DNA of 64,000 nucleotides. It comes from Rhodococcus sp. 14-1411-2a (lineage in GTDB: Bacteria; Actinomycetota; Actinomycetes; Mycobacteriales; Mycobacteriaceae). Both the position numbers and the translations under genes were made by a program. The DNA lies in assembly GCF_002259485.1 (NCBI RefSeq), contig NZ_NPGA01000015.1, positions 310,001 to 374,000 of the forward strand, written 5' to 3'. Position 1 is the first letter of the stretch. Every line of letters starts with the position of its first letter. Shown piece after piece: positions 17,387 to 26,703 of the stretch. A model generated the notes under the pieces. The model worked only from the letters and a program-made list of their open reading frames with translations. It was not told the origin of the DNA and did no database searches.

Positions 17387-18793
17387 TCACAGGGTCGGCG
17401 CGGTGAAGTAGTGGTTTCCGAGTGGGTCCACGATATGCAGGACTCCTTCCGGGAGTAATTCGGTGCGCCAGAGCTTTCGCGTTTTGAGGTTGTGGTGGAG
17501 CCGGCAGCGCGGGCCGATGTTCGTCCGGATCGTCCATCCTCCTCGTTCCGGATTCTGCCGATCGAATTCGACGATGTGGTCGAGGTCGCACCGTTCCGAA
17601 GGCACGTTGCAGCCAGGATGCAGGCAGTACGGATGTTCGGCGCGAACCTGCGCGGCAAGGGCTCTGCTCGGCGCATAGGTCAGTGCCCCCGGCGGCGGAA
17701 TCGTCATGCCTCCGTGGCCGTCGGGGTGTAGGGCGTGGACGCCGCGCGGGTTGTTCTCGACGATGGCACGCCAGCGTTCGATCAACGTCCCTCCGCCCGG
17801 TCTCGATCGAGTCGCTGTATCGGGTGGCGGTACGTCGGGTCTTGGTGCGTCGGGTGCTGGTGAGACGGGTGGTGGTGTGTCGGGTGGCAGCGGGCCCGTC
17901 AGTGCCCTGCCCAGTGGCTCCCTCGTCGGGTGCTCGGACCCCGGCCGTGCGGAACCCGAACCCTCGGTGGCTGTTTCACCGGTGGCGTCGGCATTCGCAT
18001 CCGAACGGTCGGGCATTGCTGCCACCGGCTCACCGTGTTCGGGAGTTTCGGCATCCGCGACGTCACCCCGAGAGGTCAGGCACGTCGAGCACCCGCACAG
18101 CAGTGTCTCGCCGCGCATCAGCGCGGTCTGTGCGTCGCCCCGTCGTTGATCGTCCGAACGTGGATCCTCGGGGTGCAAACGGGAGACTTCGGCGTCGATA
18201 CGCGAAAGCTGTTCGTCGGCTTCGCCATCGGTCATCACCGTGGTGAGGCTCGACAGCCCTCGTGCCCGTCGCCGAACCCGGACGCGCTTCTCGGTTCGCG
18301 CGGCACGTGTGCGTACTGCGCGGTCCCACTCGGCATCGGTCTCGACGAGCAGTCGGTCGATCTCGCGACCCAGGGGGCCCGGTGCCATCTCTCCGGCAGC
18401 TTTGAGTACCTCGGCTTCGATGGCGACTACTGTCTCCGGACGCGCATGAAGCAGATGGTCGTGGATCGTTTTGACTCGCTCTTTGTCGAGCGATCCGTTG
18501 ATGAAACTGTTCCGTACGAGGGGACGTAGCTGACGCCACATCTGAAGCTTGTTGTGAATGGCGGCGAAGGTGGACGACGTTGCCGCGGCCAGCTCGCAGA
18601 TCGCCGAGCTGTAGAGATCCTTCTCGGTCACTCCTGTGTCCCACGGCGAGGCGCATGCCGTTCGGCCGCGAACGTAGTGGTCCATGAGCGCCAGTTCCGA
18701 TGCGGCAGCGGCGTTTATCGTCCGGCGCGCACCGAGGACGTCGGCGAGTGCAGAGTGATCGTCCGCCATCCACGTCGACTCACGTAGCCCCAT
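17387..18793 (-). CDS. DUF222 domain HNH endonuclease-like protein (13E12 repeat family)
   Basis: The 468-residue product has an N-terminal DUF222 helical domain (about 5-250) and a C-terminal HNH domain, with CDLDHIVEFD, a central asparagine and CRLHHNLKT forming the beta-beta-alpha metal site and C..C pairs around it. Between them is a Pro/Asp-rich linker (PDAPRPDVPPPD) preceded by a GCSTC cysteine pair. Such genes occur in many copies in mycobacteria and rhodococci; some are mobile, and the function is unknown. ATG 18793 has GGGGGG just upstream. No flanking repeats or intein-like features were seen. Confidence 0.85.
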   Translation of the reverse strand: MGLRESTWMADDHSALADVLGARRTINAAAASELALMDHYVRGRTACASPWDTGVTEKDLYSSAICELAAATSSTFAAIHNKLQMWRQLRPLVRNSFINGSLDKERVKTIHDHLLHARPETVVAIEAEVLKAAGEMAPGPLGREIDRLLVETDAEWDRAVRTRAARTEKRVRVRRRARGLSSLTTVMTDGEADEQLSRIDAEVSRLHPEDPRSDDQRRGDAQTALMRGETLLCGCSTCLTSRGDVADAETPEHGEPVAAMPDRSDANADATGETATEGSGSARPGSEHPTREPLGRALTGPLPPDTPPPVSPAPDAPRPDVPPPDTATRSRPGGGTLIERWRAIVENNPRGVHALHPDGHGGMTIPPPGALTYAPSRALAAQVRAEHPYCLHPGCNVPSERCDLDHIVEFDRQNPERGGWTIRTNIGPRCRLHHNLKTRKLWRTELLPEGVLHIVDPLGNHYFTAPTL

Positions 18794-18973
18794 GTCACCC
18801 CCCAGCGACGAAGGGCCGAACACGTATTCGACCCGTTGCCGAGAAGTGTAGAACCGGGCACCGACAAGTTTTGGTGCCGATGCAGGACGGTGTGTCTTCG
18901 CAGTGACGAACCCGTCGAGCAGCTACGCCGCTACGCTCGTCATCACGTGCAGGGCAAGCCCGGAGGCGGCGCA

Positions 18974-19315
18974 ATGAATACCTTTCAGAAGTCGGCAGCA
19001 GCGTTCAACAAGGTTTTTGTGGTCGTCATGAAGGCACCGGTGCTCGACAGGGTTCTCGGACGGTCGATGGGGATTCTGACCTATACCGGCCGCAAGTCCG
19101 GCAAGGAGTTCTCACTGCCGGTGGCCTTCAAGCGAACAGGCAATCACGTGAAAGTTGTCGTGGCCGTGCCGGACAAGAAGAATTGGTGGCGAAATTTCGA
19201 GAACGACGGCGGACGGGTCGATGTCGACCTCGGCGGCGTCCATCATGCCGGCCTTGCCGTGGCGACTCGCGACGATCGTGGGCGAGTAACTGTCGACATC
19301 GACTTGGAGCGCTGA
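18974..19315 (+). CDS. Nitroreductase/deazaflavin-binding family protein (DUF385-like)
   Basis: This 113-residue protein resembles the F420-dependent Ddn/DUF385 family of small split-barrel proteins. GILTYTGRKSGKEFSLPV is the conserved early segment that contacts the cofactor phosphate in relatives, and KKNWWRNFENDGG is the second signature. Members use F420H2 or serve as quinone or nitro reductases; the short length leaves activity uncertain. ATG 18974 has a GGAGG-like site nine bases upstream. Confidence 0.75.
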   Translation: MNTFQKSAAAFNKVFVVVMKAPVLDRVLGRSMGILTYTGRKSGKEFSLPVAFKRTGNHVKVVVAVPDKKNWWRNFENDGGRVDVDLGGVHHAGLAVATRDDRGRVTVDIDLER

Positions 19316-19359
19316 GTACGTCGTAGCCGTCGGGCGCTGACGAACCCTACGATGGCGCC

Positions 19360-19740
19360 ATGAACTTTTTGATTCGGCTCGTGATCAATGCCGTTGCAAT
19401 CTGGGTTGCCAAGGAATTCGTGGATGGCATCACTGTCACCAGCTCGGGGCGCGGCGATGGGTGGGACATCGTGGTCCTGCTCGGTATCGCGGCCGTGTTG
19501 ACGGTCGTCAATGCGTTCATCAAACCGCTGGTGCAGCTCATGTCGCTGCCGCTGCTGATTCTGACGCTCGGGTTGTTCACTCTTGTGATCAACGCGTTGA
19601 TGCTGTTGTTGACGGGTTGGTTGTCGTCGCAGACCGGCTACGGCCTCGAGATCGTCGGGTTCGCCGCGGCGTTCTGGGGCGCGATCATCATCTCGATCGT
19701 GAACTTTCTGCTGGGCGCGTTCGTTCCCGACAAGCGCTAG
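19360..19740 (+). CDS. Phage holin family (superfamily IV) membrane protein
   Basis: The 126-residue protein has about four membrane spans and the segment [23 protein letters not shown], with internal prolines, which is diagnostic of the chromosomal 'phage holin 4' family. Despite the name these are ordinary conserved membrane proteins in actinobacteria, not evidence of a phage. The gene converges with menA, and the two stop codons share the tetranucleotide CTAG. Confidence 0.85.
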   Translation: MNFLIRLVINAVAIWVAKEFVDGITVTSSGRGDGWDIVVLLGIAAVLTVVNAFIKPLVQLMSLPLLILTLGLFTLVINALMLLLTGWLSSQTGYGLEIVGFAAAFWGAIIISIVNFLLGAFVPDKR

Positions 19741-20606
19741 GCGAAGGCCAACGCCACGCCGGTGCTCGCTCCCCAGACGAGCATCGCCAGGCCCGAATCG
19801 CGCAGTGCCGGAATCAGTTCGAATCCGTGAGCGCCCTTGCGTACCGGGGAGTTGGCACGTGCGGCGAAAGGCAGCGCGAGCAGGCCGACCAGTGCCCATG
19901 GAGTGCGGGCGATCAGTGCCACCGTCATCGCGAACGGCATCACCAGTAGCGCGAGATGCAGGTAGCGAGTGCGCATGTCACCCAATCGCACTGCCAGCGT
20001 GAGCTTTCCGGATTCGGTATCGGTGGGGATGTCGCGAAGGTTGTTGGCGACGAGTACTGCGCTGGAGAACGATCCGACTGCCACTGCAGCCAACACGCCT
20101 GCCCAATCGATCTGCTCGGCTTGTACGAACTGGGTGCCGAGTACGGCGACGAGACCGAAGAACACGAACACGGCTATCTCGCCGAAACCGCTGTATCCGT
20201 ACGGCTTCGAGCCGCCGGTGTAGTACCAGGCACCGGCGATGCAGACGAGTCCGACGATGACCAGCCACCAGGCGCTGGTCGCTGCCAGAACCAATCCGGC
20301 CACGGCACCCACTGTGAAGCAACCGATGGCGGCCTTCTTGACGGCACCGGCGGACGCGGCCTTCGAGCCGACCAGTCTCAGTGGCCCGACTCGGTCGTCG
20401 TCGGTGCCCCGAATTCCGTCGGAGTAATCGTTGGCGAAGTTCACGCCCACGATCAGCGCCAACGAGACGACCAACGCCAGCAGCGCCTTCCACCACACTC
20501 CTCCGTCCAGCGACGCGGCCGCGCCAGTGCCGACGAGGACGGGGGCGATCGCATTCGGGAGTGTGCGCGGTCGCGCACCTTCGATCCATTGCGCTGTGGT
20601 GGCCAT
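19737..20606 (-). CDS. menA: 1,4-dihydroxy-2-naphthoate polyprenyltransferase MenA
   Basis: MenA attaches the polyprenyl tail to 1,4-dihydroxy-2-naphthoate, giving demethylmenaquinone in the membrane. The 289-residue product is a UbiA-family prenyltransferase with about eight spans, and the Mg-diphosphate motif [14 protein letters not shown] lies at 59-72. The second Asp-rich loop appears as [14 protein letters not shown]. Its polyprenyl donor is probably made by the synthase at 45.6 kb, and MenG at 43.5 kb methylates the product. Confidence 0.95.
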   Translation of the reverse strand: MATTAQWIEGARPRTLPNAIAPVLVGTGAAASLDGGVWWKALLALVVSLALIVGVNFANDYSDGIRGTDDDRVGPLRLVGSKAASAGAVKKAAIGCFTVGAVAGLVLAATSAWWLVIVGLVCIAGAWYYTGGSKPYGYSGFGEIAVFVFFGLVAVLGTQFVQAEQIDWAGVLAAVAVGSFSSAVLVANNLRDIPTDTESGKLTLAVRLGDMRTRYLHLALLVMPFAMTVALIARTPWALVGLLALPFAARANSPVRKGAHGFELIPALRDSGLAMLVWGASTGVALAFA

Positions 20607-20653
20607 GAGCGACGATCTTTCCGTATCTGTCCGACGGGTGAGAACGCGGCCGG

Positions 20654-21910
20654 TCAGAACGGCAGGCGTGGCAATACCGGCAACGGGATGACGGGCATCT
20701 GGACACCGGGAATCTGTGGCAGGGGCACCGTGGGTGCGGGCGGAGGTGCCGGCGGGTAGTAGTGCGGCTGCTGGTACTGCACGTAGGGCGCGGAATTTGC
20801 GGCGGCCGGCGCCGGTGCGGTGGTTGTCAGTGGGGGAGGAGGGATGTCGGGAAGCGGTGCCGGCGTGGTCGTCGTCGTGCTGGTGCTCGACGGTCTGGTG
20901 GATTGCGATACTGATTCACCGACGCTCGACGGGGTGCTCAGCGGTTGACCCTCGTCGCTGGATCCGAGAGCCGTGAACAGTCCGATGGCGGCAATGACGC
21001 CGGCGATCGGAAGTGCGATCATGCCGAGTCGCGCCAGGGCTGGACGGTGCGAGACGAGGGGCGGCACGTGGGTGGCGTCGACGTGGGCGGCGTGTACCGC
21101 GGCACCGCCGGCGACGACGAGCTCGGGCCGGTCCGGGACGATGACCGGTAGCTGCAGGAAGCGTTCGAGGGTGGCGCGGACCAGCGGAATGTTGGACGTT
21201 CCGCCGATCGCGACGACGGCGTCGGGGTAGAACTCGGCCTCGCGGCCGAGTCGGCGCACTGTCTCGGCGGCCTGCTCGGTGGAGCGCGCGATGGACAACT
21301 CGAAGATGTGCCGCTCGAGGAGGATGTGCTCGCCGTCGGGGGTGCTGGTGGTCAGGTGCGAGGACAGCGCTTCCTTTATCCCGCGGCAGAAGGCCGTCAG
21401 CGCACTGTCCTCGTCCGGAGATTGGGGCGGACGCACTATGCCGAGTCCGAGTATGTGTTCTCGGACCACCGCGTCGAAGGAGGCACCGCTCATGGCGGTG
21501 GTCCGCGCGGAACCGTAGGAGCGGCCGGATTCGACGTCCACGATGTCGACGTCGACACCGGTCTCGCCCGCGTCGAACAGCGCGATGGTCCGGTGGTGGG
21601 AGGGGAGCCCTGGGCGCAGGTACTCCATGGCCGCGCCGGTCTTGTCGATGAGGTGGACGTCGGAGACGTACTCCTCGGCCAGTGAGTCGGCGATCTGGGT
21701 GCGTTCCTCGGAGGTGCGATAGGCGACGCCGAGAGATTGGGGCGCGTCCGGACTGTCGACGATGCCGCGGACGACGCGCGCGACGTCGGATGCCGTGGGG
21801 GAGAACTGCCAGTCGTCGAACGGGGTGCCGTCGGTCCATGCACCGTCTTCGGTGGTCCGCGCCGTGCGAATGCCGCACGTGCCCAGGGACACACCCACTG
21901 ACGAACGCAT
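20654..21910 (-). CDS. Hsp70-like actin-fold protein with C-terminal membrane anchor and Pro/Thr-rich tail
   Basis: Residues 1-300 resemble the nucleotide-binding domain of DnaK, best seen in [19 protein letters not shown]. However, the first phosphate loop reads GVSLGTCG, with Ser where Hsp70 has the catalytic Asp, and the second reads [12 protein letters not shown] instead of a Gly-rich DLGGGT. No substrate-binding domain follows. Instead there is a membrane span ([20 protein letters not shown]) and about 90 residues rich in Pro, Thr, Tyr and Gln that should lie outside the membrane. It may be a signalling or scaffold pseudo-ATPase. GGAG lies before ATG 21910. Confidence 0.8.
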   Translation of the reverse strand: MRSSVGVSLGTCGIRTARTTEDGAWTDGTPFDDWQFSPTASDVARVVRGIVDSPDAPQSLGVAYRTSEERTQIADSLAEEYVSDVHLIDKTGAAMEYLRPGLPSHHRTIALFDAGETGVDVDIVDVESGRSYGSARTTAMSGASFDAVVREHILGLGIVRPPQSPDEDSALTAFCRGIKEALSSHLTTSTPDGEHILLERHIFELSIARSTEQAAETVRRLGREAEFYPDAVVAIGGTSNIPLVRATLERFLQLPVIVPDRPELVVAGGAAVHAAHVDATHVPPLVSHRPALARLGMIALPIAGVIAAIGLFTALGSSDEGQPLSTPSSVGESVSQSTRPSSTSTTTTTPAPLPDIPPPPLTTTAPAPAAANSAPYVQYQQPHYYPPAPPPAPTVPLPQIPGVQMPVIPLPVLPRLPF

Positions 21911-22104
21911 CGCTTCTCCGGCCTCTCCATTTCGATGACGGTGTTCTGGTCTGAAGAACTCGCCCTCATGACAGGCGACGTGGACACTGTACCGTCTCGC
22001 GGTTTGGTTAGAGGCTGGAAACAATCCGATGGTCAGCTCTATGGAGTTGCATCATCGATCTACGATCTGGTTGCCGTCGCGCTTGCGTCCGCTGTTCGGC
22101 CAGT

Positions 22105-22884
22105 TCAGAGCGGGAGTGAGGTCTCCGTGAGGCCGACGCCGCCCGTGCCGCGCAGCTTTCGGAACCATTCGGTACCAAAGGTGGAGGCGAGGTCCTCGAC
22201 GGACATCTGCAGAAACGGTCCGAAGTCACCGACCTGTGTTTCGTGGGCCTCCATTGCACCCCGCTTCGCGTCCATGACGCTGGAGACGTCGACCACCGTC
22301 GTGATCTCGGTTTCCGGCAGACCGAACGTGTCCATGTCCGGCGGTGATGCCTCCTCGCCCCAGTGCGGATTGGCCTCCATCAGTCGGCGCATGTGGTCGC
22401 GGTTGGTGGTGGTTTCGTAGACGAATCGAGTGTCGGCGATCTCGGTGGCGCGCTTGCCGACGACGTGAACCTGGATGTGGTCGGGGTGCCCGTAACCACC
22501 GTTCGGGTCGTAGATCGTCACGACGTCCGCCTGCTCTTCGAGCAGTACCTCGGCCAATCGCTGTGCTGCGGTGTCGACGTCGACGTTGCAGAAGGCTTCC
22601 GGGTTCGCATTCTCCGGAGTACCGGCCATTCCGGAGTCGGCGTAGTGCAGCCGCACGACGCGGGAGACTCCGAGAACGGCTGCCGAACGATCCAGCTCGA
22701 CGCGTCTGCGCTCGGCCAGTGTCTCACCGGCGGTGAGGATGCCGTCTGGAAACTCACCGAGGGCACCGTCGGTCGCGGTGACCAGGACGACGCGGTGGCC
22801 GGCATCGGCGGCGAGCCGCATGACTCCGCCGGTGCCGAATACTTCGTCGTCGGGATGTGCGTGGAAGCAGACCAGAACACTCAT
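22105..22884 (-). CDS. PIG-L family deacetylase
   Basis: This 259-residue protein has the zinc motif AHPDDE at 9-14 and the later HPDH histidines (GGYGHPDHIQVH) of the LmbE/PIG-L fold, which removes acetyl groups from N-acetylglucosamine-type substrates. The mycothiol enzymes MshB and Mca belong here and are expected in this organism. I cannot tell from motifs whether this is one of them or a paralogue; the ETEITTVVDVS stretch and the length leave both open. It is divergent from the membrane hydrolase gene. Confidence 0.82.
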   Translation of the reverse strand: MSVLVCFHAHPDDEVFGTGGVMRLAADAGHRVVLVTATDGALGEFPDGILTAGETLAERRRVELDRSAAVLGVSRVVRLHYADSGMAGTPENANPEAFCNVDVDTAAQRLAEVLLEEQADVVTIYDPNGGYGHPDHIQVHVVGKRATEIADTRFVYETTTNRDHMRRLMEANPHWGEEASPPDMDTFGLPETEITTVVDVSSVMDAKRGAMEAHETQVGDFGPFLQMSVEDLASTFGTEWFRKLRGTGGVGLTETSLPL

Positions 22885-22946
22885 GCGGTGAATGCTTGCA
22901 TGTCGAAGAGGGTGCAGCCCAGTCGGCGCGCAAATACGATCTGCGG

Positions 22947-24623
22947 ATGACCACACAGCGGTCGGCCGCGATTCGTTCGTATTGGCAGGACTCACGAGCG
23001 GATCGGTACTGCCGCGCACTGCATCCCGTCGGGATCCTCTTCGCTCTGGTGTTCTTCGCGCTGTCCATGACTCCGTCGCTGCTGCCCAGGGTCTGGTATC
23101 TGCAGGCGGTCGCCACCGGAATCAGCGTCGCGATCGGATACGGCGTGGGTTGCCTGATCGCGTGGGTGGTGCGGATCTGTGGAGTGTCACCCGACTGGTC
23201 GGAGCAGTGGCGTCGACGCGGGTGGTGGGCGCTGGCCGTGGCCGCGGTGGTGGTGATTCCACTGTTCCTGATCCTGGGATCGTGGTGGCAGCAGATCGTC
23301 CGCAAGCTCGTCGGTGTGGAGGATCCCGGGAGGCCGCTGTACATCGCGGTGCTGGTGGTCTCGCTGGTGGTTGCCGTGGGAGTGCTCGCCTTGGGTCGTC
23401 TGCTACGGCGAGCCACCCGTGCGTTGACGCGATGGGGCAAGCAGTACGTGCCGAGGCCGGTCGCGAGGATCGCGAGCGTGATCGTCGTAGCCCTGCTGGT
23501 GGTGTTCGCCGTCAACGGCGCGCTGATTCGCGGCATCGTGGCGGTCGCGGAGAGATCGGCCTCCACTGCGGACCGCGGCAACCACGAGGGCGTCGAGAAG
23601 CCCACCGCGGCCGAACTGTCGGGTTCGGACGCCTCGAACGAGGAGTGGGATTCCCTGGGGCAGGAGGGTCGACGCTTCGTCGTGTCCGGGGTATCGCCGG
23701 ACGAGATCAGTGAGTTCACCGGAAGGCCTGCGGTGCAACCGATCCGTGCCTACGCGGGCGTGGAGTCCGCGGACACCGTCGAAGGCGTCGCCCAGCGGGT
23801 GGTGGCAGAGCTCGAACGTACCGGCGCATTTTCTCGCGCTGTGCTCGGTGTCGCGACGACCACCGGGCGCGGGTGGGTGAACGAGAACGTCGCTCGCCCT
23901 CTGGAATACCTGTACGACGGTAACTCGGCGATCGCGTCGATGCAGTACTCGTTCCTGCCGAGCCCGATGGCATTTCTCGCCGATCGCCAGACTCCCCAGG
24001 ATGCCGGACGGGCCCTCTTCGAGGCGGTGTACGAGGTGTGGAGCGAACTCCCCGAGGATTCGCGACCGAAGCTGGTGTTGTTCGGCGAGAGCCTCGGTGC
24101 CTACGGCGGACAGGATGCGTTCAGCGGCGCGCAGGACATGATCGCGCGCATCGACGGTGCCCTGTGGGTCGGCAACCCGAACTTCACCCCGCAGTGGGCC
24201 CGCATCACCGGTGGGCGCGACGCCGAATCCCGCGAGATCCTGCCTGTCATCGACGGCGGCGAGCACGTTCGTTTCGCCAGCTCGTCCGGTGACCTCGACA
24301 TCGGCGGGCAATGGGAAGAGCCCCGAATCGTGTACTGGCAGCATGCATCCGACCCCATCGTGTGGTGGTCGCCGGATCTGATCCTGAACCGGCCCGACTG
24401 GCTACGCGAACCCCGCGGCGCGGACGTCGACCCAGGAGTGCAGTGGTTCCCGTTCGTGACCTTCTGGCAGTTGACGTTCGATCAGGTCTTCTCCACGAAC
24501 GTCGACGACGGCCACGGCCACAGCTACGGAGCCGACGCGGTGCACATGTGGGCTGACATCCTCGAGCCTGCCAACTGGTCCGACGCGGACGTCGAGCGGT
24601 TGTACGAGAAATTGGCGGGCTGA
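22947..24623 (+). CDS. Membrane-anchored alpha/beta-hydrolase (Abhydrolase_9 type)
   Basis: The 558-residue protein has an N-terminal block of about five hydrophobic spans (residues 25-200) followed by a large alpha/beta-hydrolase domain. The nucleophile elbow is FGESLGAYGG with Ser382. The segment QYSFLPSPMAFLAD and the late HGHSYGADAV match the Abhydrolase_9 pattern. The substrate is unknown; lipid or cell-wall ester cleavage is plausible because the active domain is tied to the membrane. ATG 22947 lies 62 bases from the divergent PIG-L gene. Confidence 0.82.
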   Translation: MTTQRSAAIRSYWQDSRADRYCRALHPVGILFALVFFALSMTPSLLPRVWYLQAVATGISVAIGYGVGCLIAWVVRICGVSPDWSEQWRRRGWWALAVAAVVVIPLFLILGSWWQQIVRKLVGVEDPGRPLYIAVLVVSLVVAVGVLALGRLLRRATRALTRWGKQYVPRPVARIASVIVVALLVVFAVNGALIRGIVAVAERSASTADRGNHEGVEKPTAAELSGSDASNEEWDSLGQEGRRFVVSGVSPDEISEFTGRPAVQPIRAYAGVESADTVEGVAQRVVAELERTGAFSRAVLGVATTTGRGWVNENVARPLEYLYDGNSAIASMQYSFLPSPMAFLADRQTPQDAGRALFEAVYEVWSELPEDSRPKLVLFGESLGAYGGQDAFSGAQDMIARIDGALWVGNPNFTPQWARITGGRDAESREILPVIDGGEHVRFASSSGDLDIGGQWEEPRIVYWQHASDPIVWWSPDLILNRPDWLREPRGADVDPGVQWFPFVTFWQLTFDQVFSTNVDDGHGHSYGADAVHMWADILEPANWSDADVERLYEKLAG

Positions 24624-24660
24624 GGCGTCGGCTGCTCGGTCGTTCGCCCACCCACCACCG

Positions 24661-24756
24661 GCGCAAATGCGCGCGCGTTTGCCGAACGCGCGCAGGTTCG
24701 CTACCTGCTGGCCGACGACTTCGCGTGCACCTGACGAACGCGCGCGCGTTCGTGCG
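24661..24756. repeat. Intergenic repeat with inverted ends, copy A
   Basis: This 96-bp element begins CGCAAAT followed by alternating GC and ends with the near inverted complement (GAACGCGCGCGCGTTCGTGCG). An internal GAACGCGCGCAG and CACCTGAC are shared with copy B at 25200-25293. The first 35 bases differ from copy B at only three positions. It resembles a small non-autonomous mobile or REP-type element. No target duplication is obvious. Confidence 0.7.
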
Positions 24757-24805
24757 TGAGGTGGGTGGGCGTGAGGTATTCGTGCGTGAGGCGTTCGTGC
24801 GTGAG
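24749..24805 (+). repeat. Three short direct repeats TTCGTGCGTGAG
   Basis: TTCGTGCGTGAG occurs at 24749, 24779 and 24794, overlapping the right end of repeat copy A and the leader of the next gene. It may be slippage-derived; no regulator is assigned. Confidence 0.6.
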
Positions 24806-24816
24806 ACAGTGCAGCA

Positions 24817-25191
24817 ATGCCGCCTGCCTCTGCCGGTCGACCCAGCGCTGACAAAGATCTGTCGACAGTTCTCGCGCTGGAACGAGAGCTGCAGACTGCG
24901 GAGTGTCGACGCGATCGCGAGAGGCTTGCCCTCCTGCTCGCCGACGACTTCACCGAAGTCGGAGCCTCGGGAACGGTGTGGGACAAGTCGTCGATACTCG
25001 ACTTGCTCGGCAGCGAAAGCTCCGTCGAGATCGAGGTGATCGAACCGATCGGGCGGGTGATCGGTGCAGATTGTGTTCTGCTGCAATGGGTTTCGAGAAC
25101 ATCCGATGCGCGAGCTCGCAGAACCTCGCTGTGGCGACGCACGAACACCGGTTGGGAATTGGTGCACCATCAAGGCACGCCGCTCGAGTGA
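24817..25191 (+). CDS. Nuclear transport factor 2 / DUF4440-like small protein
   Basis: The 124-residue product has the pattern of DUF4440/SnoaL-like cone-shaped proteins: an N-terminal helix with LALERELQTAECRRDRERLALLLADDFTEVGASG, then DKSSILDLLG and a C-terminal beta sheet ending in LWRRTNTGWELVHHQGTPL. Such proteins bind small ligands or act as immunity or isomerase-like domains; the role here is unknown. It is flanked on both sides by copies of the same 95-bp repeat, which suggests the gene may have moved or been captured together with the repeats. Confidence 0.78.
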   Translation: MPPASAGRPSADKDLSTVLALERELQTAECRRDRERLALLLADDFTEVGASGTVWDKSSILDLLGSESSVEIEVIEPIGRVIGADCVLLQWVSRTSDARARRTSLWRRTNTGWELVHHQGTPLE

Positions 25192-25199
25192 CCATTCCT

Positions 25200-25293
25200 G
25201 CGCAAACGCGCGCGCGTCTGCTGAACGCGCGCAGTGTCGCCACCTGTCCGCTGACCAGTCCGCGCGCACCTGACAAACGCGCGCGCTTTTGCG
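25200..25293. repeat. Intergenic repeat with inverted ends, copy B
   Basis: This is a second copy of the element at 24661-24756, in the same orientation. Its first 20 bases (CGCAAACGCGCGCGCGTCTG) pair with the reverse complement of its last 20 with only a few mismatches, so a long hairpin is possible. It starts 8 bases after the DUF4440-like stop codon. Confidence 0.7.
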
Positions 25294-25294
25294 G

Positions 25295-25431
25295 TCAACC
25301 CGGAACCGCTGCGCAAGATCCGAACCGCTGCGCTCAACCCGGAACCGCTGCGCACGATCCGAACCGCTGCGCACGATCCGGACCGCTGCGCTCAACCCGG
25401 AACCGCAGTGCTCAACTCGAGACCGCTGCGC
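25295..25431. repeat. Tandem array of seven 19-20-bp units
   Basis: Units alternate between TCAACCCGGAACCGCTGCGC and ACGATCCGAACCGCTGCGC, with the shared core AACCGCTGCGC. Units start at 25295, 25315, 25334, 25354, 25373, 25392 and 25412. They abut without spacers, so this is not a CRISPR array. It lies between the 3' ends of two convergent genes. Confidence 0.85.
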
Positions 25432-25452
25432 TCGGGCGAAATCCCCAGTCGC

Positions 25453-26589
25453 TCAGCGTTTTTCGAGCACCGTTCGCAGTTTCGCCCGATTCAGTTTTCC
25501 CGGCCCTCGTGTCGGCAGTGAGTCGAGGAGGAACAATTCTCGGGGTGCCGCGGTGATGTCCAGTGAAGCGGCGACATGGGAGCGCAAGTCCGCCAATGTC
25601 ACCGGGGCGCGGGCCACTACCGCGACCACCACTTTCTGGCCCAGGCGCTCGTCGGGCAGTCCCACGACGGCGCATTCGAGCACCGCGGGGTGGGTGGCCA
25701 GCGCAGCCTCGACGACCTGCGGCACGACGGTCAATCCTCCGGTCGAGATTGCCTCGTCGAGTCGCCCCGAGATGCTCAGAACGCCGTCGACGATGGTTCC
25801 GGCGTCGTCGGTGCGGAACCATCCCGGTTCGGCGAAGGCCGGGTGGTCGGGCAGTCCGCGGTATCCCGAGGCCAAGGTTTTTCCACCCAACACGACCCTG
25901 CCGTCGTCGATGCGAACCACCGTGTTGCGCAGTGCAACTCCGTCGTACACGCAGCCGCCGGCCGTTTCGCTCATTCCGTAGGTCCGCACCGATCGGATTC
26001 CCGCGTCGTGTGCCTTCTGTCGCAACGGAATCGGTGTTGCCGCCCCGCCCAACAACACAGCATCGAGCGAGGCCAACGCAGCCACAGCCTCGGGGATCTC
26101 GAATGCCTTCACCAACTGCCCTGGAACCAGCGACGTGTAGCGCAGGGGCCCCGACATCCGGCCGATCGCGTCGATCAGAGCGGTGGGATCGAAACCTCTC
26201 GACACGTCCATGATGACGGGCGAGGTTCCGGCGAGCACACTGCGCAGCAGCACCTGCATTCCGGCGATGTGGTGTGCGGGCAACGCCAGCAGCCACGACC
26301 CCGGTCCGCCGAGTCGCTCCTCGGTGGCCGTTGCCGACGCCACCAGCGCAGCGGCCGACAGCATCGCTCCCTTGGGAATGCCCGTCGTTCCGGAGGTCGC
26401 GACGACCAGCGCGACGCCGTCGTCGATGGGTGTTCCCGGTGCCAAGGCGTCGTGCAGGCGCTCGGTCTCACGCGGATCGTCGGTCGGCACGGGAAGCAGG
26501 GCAGGGCCGTCGCCGGCGAGCATGCGGCTCAGCCGCGGCATGATGTTCGCCGCTGCCGGTCCCGACGGAATGGATACGCTCTCGAGCAC
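25453..26589 (-). CDS. menE: o-succinylbenzoate--CoA ligase MenE
   Basis: MenE activates o-succinylbenzoate with ATP and CoA, feeding MenB. The product of 378 residues has the AMP-binding motif TSGTTGIPKG at 65-74, the YGMSETAGG adenine-binding segment, WFRTDDAG, and the C-terminal KLNRAKLR with the catalytic lysine. The length is typical of the short actinobacterial MenE. GTG 26589 is preferred over longer in-frame starts because similarity begins there. Other men genes lie 4-18 kb away, as in M. tuberculosis (Rv0542c position). Confidence 0.92.
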   Translation of the reverse strand: MLESVSIPSGPAAANIMPRLSRMLAGDGPALLPVPTDDPRETERLHDALAPGTPIDDGVALVVATSGTTGIPKGAMLSAAALVASATATEERLGGPGSWLLALPAHHIAGMQVLLRSVLAGTSPVIMDVSRGFDPTALIDAIGRMSGPLRYTSLVPGQLVKAFEIPEAVAALASLDAVLLGGAATPIPLRQKAHDAGIRSVRTYGMSETAGGCVYDGVALRNTVVRIDDGRVVLGGKTLASGYRGLPDHPAFAEPGWFRTDDAGTIVDGVLSISGRLDEAISTGGLTVVPQVVEAALATHPAVLECAVVGLPDERLGQKVVVAVVARAPVTLADLRSHVAASLDITAAPRELFLLDSLPTRGPGKLNRAKLRTVLEKR

Positions 26590-26703
26590 GGACTCGAGGC
26601 TAGTCGCCGGGCTCGAACCAGGACGGGCGCACCTGTCGGCCCGGCGGTTGTCACCCGACGTCGAGTTGCTGTGGAACAGTGGAACATCGTGAAGGGATCG
26701 GGC

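Noticed and set aside
17387..18793. DUF222-HNH gene as part of an intein or a mobile intron
   Set aside because: There are no splice-type ends, no host gene interruption and no flanking repeats; it is a free-standing family member.
19360..19740. Prophage signal from the 'phage holin' family name
   Set aside because: This family is a common chromosomal membrane protein in actinobacteria, and no phage genes, integrase or att sites are nearby.
24247..25395. Long minus-strand open frame across the membrane hydrolase end and the DUF4440-like gene
   Set aside because: It is Arg/Ser-rich antisense translation of a high-GC region with no domain, and it crosses two better-supported features.
25295..25431. 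Possible CRISPR array
   Set aside because: The 19-20-bp units abut with no spacers and no cas gene is present.
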